34,901 bases of DNA from G001797105 sp964528155 (GTDB taxonomy: Bacteria > Chloroflexota > Anaerolineae > Anaerolineales > E44-bin32), in the NCBI GenBank assembly GCA_964528155.1, contig CAZGRL010000035.1:1-34901 (forward strand), written 5' to 3'. This document shows, one piece after another, positions 24,187-32,392 of the stretch. The first letter of the stretch is position 1. The number at the start of each line of letters is the position of its first letter. A model generated the notes under the pieces. It ran no database searches and had not been told where the DNA came from. It saw only the letters and a program-made list of their open reading frames with translations. The position numbers and the translations under genes are program-made.

Positions 24187-25539
24187 TCAATCTTGCCCCA
24201 GGTATTGCGAGAGATCAACCTGCGGATAGCGCACCCTCTCTCCGTAATCCCGCCGCTCCGGTTTGTAGGTCGCATCAATGCCTATCTTGGTATGCACGCC
24301 TCGAGTGTCTGCGGTGGGATCCATCTCGTGACCTTGGGATCCCGGAACAAAGAACACGTCACGGCTCCAATCGACTCGATTGGTGATAGCCCAAAGCACA
24401 TCTGCAGGATCGTGGATATCCACATCCGGATCGACGATGATGGCCATCTTGATGTTCACGTGTGAAGTGAATGCCGCCAGAGCAACGTTCTTGGGCTCAC
24501 CTGGATTCTTCTTCCTGAGTTGGACGACAACGGAGAAGCCATTGGCATAGGGTGGAATGTGCAAGCCGGTCACGTTCCGACTCACATGCCGGACAAACCT
24601 ATACAAGAGAGGCTCTCGGGGCAAGACATTTCCCAGATAAATGTGTTCGGCCCAACCGGGAATGATCGTCTGGAATATCGGGTCATTTCGATGGCATATG
24701 GCAGTGACTTCAAGGACAGGGCTTTCCCAGATTTCACCATAGTAACCATGGAACTCGGCGAGAGGACCCTCGCCCCTGCGCACCGAGGGTGGCAGATGGC
24801 CCTCGATCACAATCTCCGCTTCTGAGGGGATGTCGACTCTGACTGTCTCCCCTTGATTGACTGGTATGCCTTCACCCCGGATGGCGCCGGCGATGAAGAG
24901 TTCGTCGTCATCATATCTTGCGCCTGCAGCAATCATGATGGCTGGGTCTAGACCGATCGCGATGGCGATTTCAAGGGGCTCCCCTCTCTCTTCCTGGAAT
25001 CGGTAGAATTCCATGAGATGCCGCCATTGATTGACATTGAATCCAAGGGTGCGCGGCCCGAAGACCTGCATCCGGTTGTACGAGAGGTTGCCCCTGCCGG
25101 TGATTGGGTCCTTGGACACGGTAACCCCTCCGGTGATGAAGGGTCCCCCGTCCCGGCTGCCGTGGATCGGAATCGGTAACTTGCGCAGGTCGACCGTCTG
25201 TCCGATCACGACGTTGTCCTTCCAGTTTGCCTTGGCGTCGCGCAAGGGCGGCACGGCGTTTGCGGGATCCAGCGCATGCTCCATCACGCCTATTATCTCT
25301 GACACCTGGCAGCCGAGAGCCAGTGCTGCAAGTCTCGGGTTGGACACCGCGCCCGTGAAGACCGGCCAGGTGGATGCTCCGGGCCGCTCAAATAGGAGTG
25401 CTCCGGCGCCTTTGCGCTCGGCGGTAGCACCGACATTCGCCAGTTCGTGTTTCAGCTGAACGGTCCTTCGGACTCGATTGAGCTGCCCCGCCTCCTCAAG
25501 GACCTCGATGTAACTGCGTAGATCGTGGATCCTTCCCAT
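24187..25539 (-). CDS. UbiD-family prenylated-FMN-dependent decarboxylase
   Basis: 450-residue UbiD/Fdc-type non-oxidative decarboxylase. Catalytic residues are intact: Arg156 in LSYNRMQVFG and the Glu pair Glu257/Glu262 in EGPLAEFHGYYG. The VDPDVDIHDPADVLWAI segment in the C-terminal domain is also typical. ATG 25539 fits the family N-terminus (MGRIHDLRSYIEVLEEAG), with a GAGAGGG tract upstream; the open frame 5' of it has no homology. Substrates in the family are aromatic, heteroaromatic or alpha,beta-unsaturated acids. It needs prenyl-FMN from UbiX, not found in the window. Its place beside the purine-type genes suggests decarboxylation of a heterocyclic carboxylate (inference). First gene of the minus-strand set, 256 bases upstream of the regulator. 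Confidence 0.93.
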   Translation of the reverse strand: MGRIHDLRSYIEVLEEAGQLNRVRRTVQLKHELANVGATAERKGAGALLFERPGASTWPVFTGAVSNPRLAALALGCQVSEIIGVMEHALDPANAVPPLRDAKANWKDNVVIGQTVDLRKLPIPIHGSRDGGPFITGGVTVSKDPITGRGNLSYNRMQVFGPRTLGFNVNQWRHLMEFYRFQEERGEPLEIAIAIGLDPAIMIAAGARYDDDELFIAGAIRGEGIPVNQGETVRVDIPSEAEIVIEGHLPPSVRRGEGPLAEFHGYYGEIWESPVLEVTAICHRNDPIFQTIIPGWAEHIYLGNVLPREPLLYRFVRHVSRNVTGLHIPPYANGFSVVVQLRKKNPGEPKNVALAAFTSHVNIKMAIIVDPDVDIHDPADVLWAITNRVDWSRDVFFVPGSQGHEMDPTADTRGVHTKIGIDATYKPERRDYGERVRYPQVDLSQYLGQD

Positions 25540-25986
25540 GGAGCGCCCTCTCCCTCTCGCGGGATCATGGGTCTTCAAGGCACGTACACTATGCCTCAAG
25601 ACACAGTAGCCAGGAGCTTTGCGTCCCGCAAGCCACAATCGTCACCTACGGTACGTGCTGGATGGCCATCCTTCACGTCTGCAGAGTATATTGCAAAGGT
25701 CAACTACTCGCTCTTCGGTCGTGAGGTTCTCTCCCGTCTTGGCCGTTCTCTGATCGGACCTCAACCCATTCGGAGCCATCCGCGGTTTGCGAGACTCGAG
25801 CCTGCTGATCTTGTACCGCCGAGACGCAAACCGTATGACGAGCCGTCGAGCTGATGGAGCCGCCTGCGACCCCGTGGGAGGAGACTGCCGTCGATACCGT
25901 CTCGAGGCGCAGTGTAAATACGCTCCTGCAGAAGAGGCCATTGTATGCTTCCTTCGTCAGTCGGATGTCAAGAAAGGAGCACAGTG
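25540..25986. other. Gap upstream of UbiD
   Basis: About 450 bases between the UbiD start (minus strand) and the first transposase relic (plus strand). No intact gene seen. It should hold the UbiD promoter, but I cannot place one with confidence. Confidence 0.4.
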
Positions 25987-26195
25987 ATGACCAATCCAAC
26001 CCTGGCCATTCTGTCCGGGGCAGGCTAGCTCAGCTTGCCATCAAGCTGCAAGCCGAACAGCGGATCGGTGCCGGCGGCTACGAGCGGAGGCCGGATCGCA
26101 TGTGTCCTCGCAATGGGCATCAAGAGCGCATATGGAAGACCCGGGCGGGTGAAATCCCCCTGCATGTTGTCACCAACGGTGGTAGAAGTCTCTAA
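25987..26195 (+). pseudogene. IS256-type transposase, truncated N-terminal remnant
   Basis: Starts with ATG after AAAGGAG (MTNPTLAIL, then a frame break and internal deletion), continues in another frame as LAQLAIKLQAEQRIGAGGYE, then RNGHQERIWKTRAGEIPLHV and stops. It matches the IS256-family N-terminal domain ('YERTPER..YRNGYR...KTRVGEIPL'). All of the DDE domain is missing. A paralogous fragment on the opposite strand (31022-31342) ends at the same point of the protein. Confidence 0.7.
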
Positions 26196-26269
26196 ATCAT
26201 CGGTTTAGGACGTCCCCTGATCATCGGCTTCGATGTACCTTCCTGAGGCTTACCTGATGGGAGGTACCG

Positions 26270-26655
26270 ATGCTGAGGAAGGAGGATTTCGCTGTGATCA
26301 AGGCCTTGCAGAGACGCGAGGTGTACATCAAGGACATTGCTGCTGACTTGGGCGTCCATCCGAAGACTGTCAGCCGGGCTCTCAAACGAGGCTGAGCCCC
26401 ATCGGTGGTGCGTCGACGTCGGGCGAGCAAGCTGGACCCCTTCAAGGTCACCGTCGACCGGCTACTGTCGGAGGGCGTCTGGAATACGATGGTGACCTGC
26501 GCGAAATCCAGGTTGAGGGGTACACGGGCGGAGCACCATGCTGCGCCTGTATGTCCAGCCCAAGCGTGCTTTGCGGCCCAGCCGGGCGACGGTGCGCTTC
26601 GAGACAGAGCCAGGGAAGCAGCTTCAGAGCGATTGGGGCGAGATCGTGGTGAGGC
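26270..26655 (+). pseudogene. istA: IS21-family transposase IstA, N-terminal relic
   Basis: ATG after GGGAGG starts a 41-codon HTH segment (LRKEDFAVIKALQ..., then KDIAADLGVHPKTVSRALKRG) ended by an in-frame TGA where istA normally has Gly-Ala-Pro. The same frame then goes on (SKLDPFKVTVDRLLSEGVWN), and after two frameshifts come MLRLYVQPKRALRPSRATV and FETEPGKQLQSDWGEIVV. These are the linker and the first Asp of the DDE domain. At about 26651 the similarity ends and TPR repeats begin. Dead fragment, with no istB. Confidence 0.85.
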
Positions 26656-28221
26656 TCGCCTCCGACAGCAGGATCTCGAGGGTGCCATCGGCGACTACTC
26701 ACGCGCCGTGGAACTTGATCCTTTGGCTGCGCAGTCGTGGTATGGCCGAGGATTGGCGCTTGAAGTCAAGGGCGATTACGACGGGGCGATTGCCGATTAC
26801 ACACAAGCCTTAGAGCTCGATGCCGGCGATGTGCGAGCGTGGTTTGGCCGCGCCGAGGCACACAGGCTGAAGGGGGAATACCAAGAAGCGATCGCCGACT
26901 ACACCCACGCTCTCGACCTCAGGCCCTACAACGCGTCCGCTTGGCTAGGCCGAGGCCGAGCGTATATGGGAGCAGGAGATCATGACAAGGCAGTTTCTGA
27001 TGTGGCACATGCCGCTGAGCTTGAGGAGGATCGAGCGCCCTGGTGGGAGAGCCTTGGAATCGCCCATTGGCTGAGGGGGGATTATGACAATGCTGTCGCC
27101 GACCTGACGCGTGCGATAGAGTTGAAACCGGGCAACAGCCATATGTGGAGACTTCGAGGCGAAGTGCACATCCTTAAGGAGGAGTATGACGGGGCTATTG
27201 CTGACTTGACGCGCGCCGTCGACCTTGATCCGTGCAACTGCTCGGCTTGGCGCTCGCGTGGTGACGCGTACGGCCGGAAAGGGGACACCCAGCAGGCCAT
27301 AGCCGACCTCACGCGCGCCATTGAGTTAACACCCGGCGATGACCTAGCCTGGGCTCTTCGCGGGGAAGCGTACACACGAAAAGGGGATTTCGACCAAGGC
27401 GTGGCAGATCTAACGCACGCGATTGAATTGGCGCCGCAGACAGCGGCCTCCTGGATCAGCCGTGGTGACGCGCACCGGCGCGGGAAACAAGCTGATCTGG
27501 CCATCGCCGATTATACGCGTGCGATTGAGCTCGGCGGGAATGTGGCGACCGCCTGGCAAGGTCGCGGCTTCGCATACTACCTCAAAGGAGATTTCGACCA
27601 GGCCATCGCCGACCTCACACACGCCATTGAGCTCATCCCCAATGACGCGAACGCGTGGCTGGTCCGCGGCCACGCCCACAGGCTCAAGACCGATGCTGAC
27701 CAAGCCGTCGGCGACTACAGCGAGCCCTCGAACTCTGTCCCAGTCCGGCAGAAGCATGGTGGGGCAGAGGTCTCGCACACATGGACAGGCGTGACTATGG
27801 TGAGGCAATTGTCGATCTGACACAAGCGATTGATCTTGATCCGGAAAACTCCCACAGCTGGAGAATGCGAGCGGATTCGTATGTCCTGCACAACTTGAGA
27901 ATGCGAGGGGACAGGTACATTCTTGTCAATGGGGCGGAGCAGGCCATCGCTGATCTGACGCACGCCATTGAGCTTGACCCTATGAGCGCGTTCCCTTGGG
28001 AAATGCGTGGCTACGTGTATGGGCTGAGCGGTGACTCTGCCCGCGCGTTGGCCGATCTTACGCACGCCATTGAACTTGACCCCAACAGTGCCTTTGCTTT
28101 GAGAGCCCGCAGCGAGGCCTACCGCCAAGAAGGTGACCTTGCGCGGGCGATTGCTGACATAGCGCGGGCCATTAGACTTCACCCCGACGAAGATGTGCTC
28201 GAGTGGAAGAGGCCACCGTGA
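26651..28221 (+). pseudogene. Long TPR-repeat protein, 5' end replaced by IS21 relic and frameshifted
   Basis: About 15 tetratricopeptide units, most exactly 34 residues (pattern AIADLTRAIELxPxxxxAWxxRGxAxxxKGD), so a superhelical protein-binding scaffold. The first visible unit starts at about 26651, straight after the IS21 relic; the open frame begins at GTG 26405 within that relic, so the real N-terminus is lost or fused. At about 27724 one missing G shifts the frame. Restoring it joins GDYSEALELCPSPAEAWWGR to the second frame (27781-28221). One unit near 27861 contains an extra 12-residue duplication. No signal peptide or catalytic domain is seen. TPR proteins of this type mediate protein contacts; the partner is unknown. 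Confidence 0.8.
27861..27932 (+). repeat. 36-bp imperfect tandem duplication inside the TPR gene
   Basis: GAGAATGCGAG starts at 27861 and again at 27897. The two 36-base copies match at about 23 positions and encode LRMRADSYVLHN-like and LRMRGDRYILVN segments. This lengthens one TPR unit from 34 to 46 residues while keeping the frame. Confidence 0.65.
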
Positions 28222-28366
28222 CGGCAGTGTGCAAGGGTGCGATATCACTATGTCGTAGATATGTCCTGCAGGAGAGTGATCCCGTCAGTGCCCAGCGTGG
28301 GTGCGCTGTCTTCTATGCGGTGTCAGATTCCCTCGCCGCAGGCCGGTGACGACAGGATTGTCCTGA

Positions 28367-28591
28367 TCGCCTAGCGCGAAGCTTGCCACGATTCGCCAGC
28401 GGGCCTGGGAGGCCACGCTGGGCAAATTGCAGGCGGAGCGACCATTGGCCGCCGATGGCACCTGGGTTCGATACATCGAGCTGGAGCGGTCTGCCAGTGG
28501 CTCTCGTCCGCAGGAGGCGCGCAAACCGCCGGTTAAACGAAAAAGCGCCCTGAGCAACCAAACGAGGCGGCATCCCTTCTATGAAAGATAA
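28367..28591 (+). pseudogene. C-terminal fragment of an unrecognised gene
   Basis: An open frame without a normal start encodes about 74 residues (LATIRQRAWEATLGKLQAER, DGTWVRYIELERSASG, then a basic tail ending HPFYER). Codon use looks coding. Upstream similarity would require another frame, so it seems truncated by the same events that damaged the TPR gene. Its stop is directly followed by the hairpin 28592-28633, supporting a real gene end. Function not recognised. Confidence 0.35.
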
Positions 28592-28633
28592 GATGTGAGC
28601 CGCGTGTCCGACGAAGGGCGCGCGGCTCACATC
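28592..28633. terminator. Bidirectional terminator-like hairpin between convergent ORFs
   Basis: GATGTGAGCCGCG (28592-28604) and CGCGGCTCACATC (28621-28633) are perfect 13-base complements with a 16-base loop. It starts right after the plus-strand stop and lies eight bases past the minus-strand stop at 28641. On the minus strand it is followed by the moderately T-rich TTATCTTTCAT. Confidence 0.65.
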
Positions 28634-28640
28634 CATTGGG

Positions 28641-29189
28641 TCAGAGCAACCGCCGTTCCTCGGCGGGTAGGGCCAGACATTCGTCAGCAACGGAGGTGGC
28701 ATTGCCGACTCGTGGAGATACTTCGCTGGCAAGCCACAACACATAGGCCTGGGGGAAAACCGCCTTGCAGATAGCCGCCAGGTCTGTGTCCGTCGGCTGA
28801 CCAGATGACGGGCCCTCTGGCCGGGAGCCTTGGCTTCCGGCCTGGGAAAGGAAGTGAGACTCCAGCACGCACCGTAGCCACTTGAGCATGGCGGCGGTCC
28901 CGCTGGGCGTCCACAACGCGCGCTCGTTGCAGGGCCTCCGCAGCATTGCCGCCAGGCCTGGCCTACCATGATCCGCGATCAGGCGCTGCAGGGCCTTGGC
29001 GGCGGCCCGCCACGCCAGGCAATAGTGGACGACCGCCTCAGGGCCGATTGCCTTCCCGGTCGCCAAGCTCAGCCTCCCGGCCAGCTCCACCGCCGTCAGC
29101 GTCACTATCACATCGTGTTGCTCCGTGCCGGCGATCGGCAGGTTGAGCTTCAGGGCCGAAGAGCGAGGCAATCGCAGCGTGATGAGCAT
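28641..29189 (-). CDS. Hypothetical protein, third gene of the 31-28.6 kb operon
   Basis: 182 residues from ATG 29189 (GAGGT about ten bases upstream); a longer frame to 29309 runs into the preceding gene. Family not recognised. It opens with a beta-rich segment (ITLRLPRSSALKLNLPIAG, then VTLTAVELAGRLSLATG), continues with an alanine-rich helical part (EAVVHYCLAWRAAAKALQ), and ends with a helical KAVFPQAYVLWLASE segment. No signal peptide, membrane helix or known catalytic motif. It follows the zinc-ribbon gene by 13 bases and ends at the shared hairpin, so it is the operon's last gene. Confidence 0.6.
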   Translation of the reverse strand: MLITLRLPRSSALKLNLPIAGTEQHDVIVTLTAVELAGRLSLATGKAIGPEAVVHYCLAWRAAAKALQRLIADHGRPGLAAMLRRPCNERALWTPSGTAAMLKWLRCVLESHFLSQAGSQGSRPEGPSSGQPTDTDLAAICKAVFPQAYVLWLASEVSPRVGNATSVADECLALPAEERRLL

Positions 29190-29202
29190 AACCCTGCATA
29201 CC

Positions 29203-29475
29203 TCATAGGGAAGGGGGCAGCGCGGGGCGCGGAGCGCCACCCAGGGGTTTATCGGTGGAAGGCTGCGCGCCTGGAGTCTGGGCCTCGAAGACCGGATGCT
29301 CACTAGCAAGAAGCCCGGGTTCGACCCTGTGGGAAACCCTTGTCACAGCGAATGACCCTCCACATCGCGAACACCGCACCGTGCCGGCGGCCGGAACGGC
29401 ATTCTCGTACTCCGTGCGCATGCAGTCCGGGCACCGCCATGCATACCCCGACGAGACCAACTCAACTTCAGCCAT
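29203..29475 (-). CDS. Small zinc-ribbon protein
   Basis: About 90 residues. Two CxxC pairs, WRCPDC and VRCSRCGGSF, are spaced like a rubredoxin-type zinc ribbon; the C-terminal third is Pro-rich and low-complexity. Start 29475 is preferred because GAGGGGAG lies just upstream; an in-frame ATG at 29511 would add 12 residues. Four bases separate the upstream gene's stop from that first ATG, so the operon is tight. May bind nucleic acid or a protein partner. No specific function can be given. Confidence 0.6.
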   Translation of the reverse strand: MAEVELVSSGYAWRCPDCMRTEYENAVPAAGTVRCSRCGGSFAVTRVSHRVEPGLLASEHPVFEAQTPGAQPSTDKPLGGAPRPALPPSL

Positions 29476-29515
29476 CGGACTCCCCTCGTCGGGCGGAAAC
29501 TGTGCACTCATGCCT

Positions 29516-30856
29516 TCAGGCCTGTGGCTGAAGCTCGAGGTCGGCCGTCTGGAGGATCTGATTCTGTGCGCCGACCTGCATCACCATCTCCCAGAGCGCT
29601 TCCACCTCGCTCAGATGGTCCGATAGCCTCTCCCGCAGGCCGGCCACCCGGCGAAGCGCTTCCTCGGCGCGGCCCTCTTTCATGAGCTGCCAGATCAGGT
29701 CGGCACGCATCTCAATGGAGGCTCTGCGCTCCAGGTTCCGAAGTGCGGCCTGAACGTTGCGATCGACAGAGGCGAAGTCCGTCCGTGCAGCCGCCGCATC
29801 CGTCTTGGAAAGACGCCTCAGGCCGTTGAGGGCCTGCTCGAGGGACACATTGCCTGGCGCCAGGGCGGCCAGCGCCTCGAGGCGCTGGGCCCATGACCGC
29901 CGAGTTGCGGGAGAAACCGCAGCGCCGCCGGCGATGGCGGTGGTAATCTCCCTCGCCACTCTCACCAGGGAGGCCTGGACCTGGGCCACGATCTCCTGGG
30001 CCTGTCTCACCTGGGGATCGATGGCCTCCCGAAGGATGCGCTCCCGGGCGCGGCGTTCTTCCTCCAGTTGACGCAGCTGCTCCTCCTTGAAGTGCTGCTC
30101 CAATTCGAGGAGGCGCTTCTGCTCCATGGACCTCTCGGCTTCCGCCTCCTGCTTCCGTCGTTCGGCAGCTCGCACGTCCTCGAGGATGCGTTCGATCCTC
30201 TCTGGCAGAGGCCGCTCCAGGGGCACCAGCTCCATCCGGATCTTCTTGACGACGTCGTCCTCGGAGGGGAACCGCGCTTCGAACGTTCCCATGCTGCGCG
30301 CCATGAACTCGGCCTGGCTGAGTGCGTTGGCTCTCGCCAGGTGGAGCATGTTCTCATAAGCAGCTTGCGACGCCTGGCGCCATCTCTCGCGGGCGCCGCT
30401 CTGGATGGCTTCGTAGTCTCGGAGCAGCAGCCGGTCGCGGGTTTCGATGAACTCCTTGATCAACCGCAGCACAGCCTCCTCGAACTTCGAGGAGGCGGCC
30501 AGCGGAACCCACCAGCCGCGCCTGCCGCCTTCCCACACCTGGACCGCGCCTGCCCGCCGGCAGACGGTCGCCTCGCGGGAGGCAAGGGCGCGTAGTGCAT
30601 TGGGGATGCTCCTGTCGATGAGTCCGCCTTTCAGTTCCCGGAAGACCTCGCAGCGCGGGTCATCTTCCGGAATGCCCGCCTCCGAAAGGAGAGCGGACGT
30701 CTCGAAGATTCCCAGGCCGAAGGCGCGGACCAAGCAACGCATGCCATCGGTGCGGGCGAAGAGTTCCTGCGGCGGCATGATCTCCATGAGCAGCGCCAGG
30801 CGCTCTTCCTTCGGGAGCGCGTCTAGCCGCTCGTAGACCTGTGTGTAGACATCCAT
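29516..30856 (-). CDS. Uncharacterised coiled-coil protein, first gene of operon
   Basis: 446 residues, soluble, not recognised. The N-terminal 210 residues are mainly helical (conserved-looking KFEEAVLRLIKEFIETRDRL; RWRQASQAAYENMLHLARA). A long charged coiled coil lies at about 218-295 (EDVRAAERRKQEAEAERS to RARERILREA). A helical C-terminal domain follows, ending with SDHLSEVEALWEMVMQVGAQ. No ATPase, nuclease or membrane motif. CAGGAG precedes ATG 30856, and a 12-bp hairpin (30889-30918) lies in the 5' leader. Layout of large coiled-coil protein, zinc ribbon and small protein with a vWA gene 3.7 kb upstream on the same strand resembles MoxR/vWA-associated clusters, but that is only a hypothesis. 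Confidence 0.7.
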   Translation of the reverse strand: MDVYTQVYERLDALPKEERLALLMEIMPPQELFARTDGMRCLVRAFGLGIFETSALLSEAGIPEDDPRCEVFRELKGGLIDRSIPNALRALASREATVCRRAGAVQVWEGGRRGWWVPLAASSKFEEAVLRLIKEFIETRDRLLLRDYEAIQSGARERWRQASQAAYENMLHLARANALSQAEFMARSMGTFEARFPSEDDVVKKIRMELVPLERPLPERIERILEDVRAAERRKQEAEAERSMEQKRLLELEQHFKEEQLRQLEEERRARERILREAIDPQVRQAQEIVAQVQASLVRVAREITTAIAGGAAVSPATRRSWAQRLEALAALAPGNVSLEQALNGLRRLSKTDAAAARTDFASVDRNVQAALRNLERRASIEMRADLIWQLMKEGRAEEALRRVAGLRERLSDHLSEVEALWEMVMQVGAQNQILQTADLELQPQA

Positions 30857-30888
30857 GTTTGTAGACTCCTGATCTGAGGAATGGAATC

Positions 30889-30918
30889 AGAACCGCGCCC
30901 CTCTCTGGGCGCGGTTCT
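30889..30918. repeat. Strong hairpin in the leader of the coiled-coil operon
   Basis: AGAACCGCGCCC (30889-30900) and GGGCGCGGTTCT (30907-30918) are perfect complements around CTCTCT. It ends 32 bases before the ATG at 30856 (minus strand). No T-tract on the minus side. Could be an operator or a 5'-UTR structure, or a terminator remnant for plus-strand transcription. Confidence 0.6.
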
Positions 30919-31021
30919 GCAAATGGCCGTCGGTCATGAGACCTTCTGAGTCAGCGCGTCGGAGTCCTCCGGCTTCAATTATCTTGGGGCGTGGCAGAGA
31001 TCAAGAGACCGCTAGTCGCGC

Positions 31022-31342
31022 TCAGCCCCAGGTCGGGTTGTGCTTTCGGACATCTGACCCGGCGCGCGATGTGAGGTCGGGCCACGTTCTGCCTCTATGA
31101 GCCAGCCAAGTGAGCAGCGGGATCTCGCCCGGCCCGGTCTCCCACAGCCGCTCCCGATGCCCGTTGCGGTAGGTCCAGTGGGACGGGCTCCGCGGATACC
31201 GGCTGGCGCTAACCCTCTCCTCCGCCTCAAACTCAATGGCCAGCTGAGCCAGGAGCTGTGTTCCTTGGCTCAGAAAGTCGCCGTCCAGATCCACTCCCAT
31301 CTTGCGAAGGTACTCCACCAATGTCATGGTTGGATCGGCCAT
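31022..31342 (-). pseudogene. IS256-type transposase, second truncated N-terminal remnant
   Basis: Starts with ATG after a strong GAGGAGG (MADPTMTLVEYLRKMGVDLD), then LLAQLAIEFEAEERVSASRY, RNGHRERLWETGPGEIPL and an unrelated tail. It is paralogous to the remnant at 25987-26195 and stops being transposase-like at the same residue (GEIPL). The DDE domain is missing. Its intact frame and good ribosome site could still make a 106-residue HTH-like protein. Confidence 0.65.
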
Positions 31343-31660
31343 CGTGTCCTCCTCTTGTGATTTGGCGATCACTCAAGGAAGCACACGATGGCTTTTCTCG
31401 CAACCCGAATCTACACGATGCTATGGGACATTATCACTTCTCTTGATACGCTCGCTCACACAGCGGATCCCGAGAGGGCCAGGCCTTCATCGACATGTGC
31501 CGAGATCGAGCACATGCTCTAATAAATCAACCCGAACACTCCGATTGGGACCAGGCTCGATGTGCAAGGGCTTCTTGAGCTGGATCCGGAGGCCCGGTGT
31601 CAGCGAAGCAGCAACACCGCGCCTGCCCTGTCTCCCCCTGATGATCGGGCATTTCATGGC
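31343..31660. other. Gap without a supported gene
   Basis: About 320 bases between the transposase remnant and the lipoprotein. No gene, RNA or strong hairpin recognised. Confidence 0.45.
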
Positions 31661-32392
31661 CTAGGGCACCTCGGTCTCCGTGGGCGTTTCGGTCGGCGCA
31701 GGCGTTTCCGTGGGAGCCGAGGTCAAGGTCGGGGTCGCCGAGGCCTTCAACGTCGCAGTTGCGGTCGAACCGCTGACGACGATAAGCACGTAGACCTCAT
31801 CGCCGAAGTAGGTTCCGCTGGCAGTGGTCATCCGCCAATTGCCCCGGTAGGCGCCGGCTGCAGTAGGGGCTGTCAAGGCGACAGATAGGTCTTCCTCCTT
31901 GCCAGGCTGGACGGCGTTCTCGAGCGCGACCGAGGAGCCACCCATTGCCTCACCACCTGTGAGCTTGAATTTGAAACCCTCCTCCCACGCACACGAGCCG
32001 CTGTTGCGAACACGCCATGTCTTGGTGAACTTCTGGCCCGGGGTCATGCTGGAATTGTCCGGGACGCTCACATCAGACACGAAGCTCAAGCCATAGCAGG
32101 AGCGAGTGGGGATGGCGCCGGTGCTCGTCGCGGCCGCAGCTGGCACATTTGTGACCACCGGTGTGCTTGTAGCTGTCGGCGCAGGCGTCTCCGTGGAAGT
32201 GGGCGTGCTCGTCGGCATGGCGAGCGCGGTAGATGTGAGATCGGCGGCAAAGCTGGCAACTGCCCGGGTCTGGATTTGCTCCATGCTTGACGTTGGTGTC
32301 ATTTCCCCACGGCGGGGTGTACAACCTGCAAGCAATAGGTTGACACCTATCGAGAGTGCAATCATGCTGCTTGTGAAAGGTCGCTGCTTCAT
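31661..32392 (-). CDS. Lipoprotein with NBR1-type Ig-like domain
   Basis: 243 residues from ATG 32392 (GGGAGGT upstream). Lipoprotein signal: basic start, hydrophobic core, lipobox LLLAGC with lipidated Cys24. A Thr/Ser/Pro-rich linker (57-95) leads to an Ig-like domain of the NBR1/next-to-BRCA1 type (about 99-206) with the typical TWRVRNSGSCAWEEGFKFK and GAYRGNWRM signatures, then a second Thr/Pro-rich tail to the end. Such lipoproteins are common in Chloroflexota, attached outside the cell membrane. Likely a binding or adhesion module. It lies between two IS256 fragments, so it may have been carried or isolated by them. Confidence 0.9.
   Translation of the reverse strand: MKQRPFTSSMIALSIGVNLLLAGCTPRRGEMTPTSSMEQIQTRAVASFAADLTSTALAMPTSTPTSTETPAPTATSTPVVTNVPAAAATSTGAIPTRSCYGLSFVSDVSVPDNSSMTPGQKFTKTWRVRNSGSCAWEEGFKFKLTGGEAMGGSSVALENAVQPGKEEDLSVALTAPTAAGAYRGNWRMTTASGTYFGDEVYVLIVVSGSTATATLKASATPTLTSAPTETPAPTETPTETEVP

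Noticed and set aside
31680..31760. Repetitive GTCTCCGTGGGCGTTTCGGT-like DNA looked like a short tandem array.
   Set aside because: It is the coding sequence of the lipoprotein's Thr/Pro-rich tail, not a CRISPR or VNTR with constant spacers.
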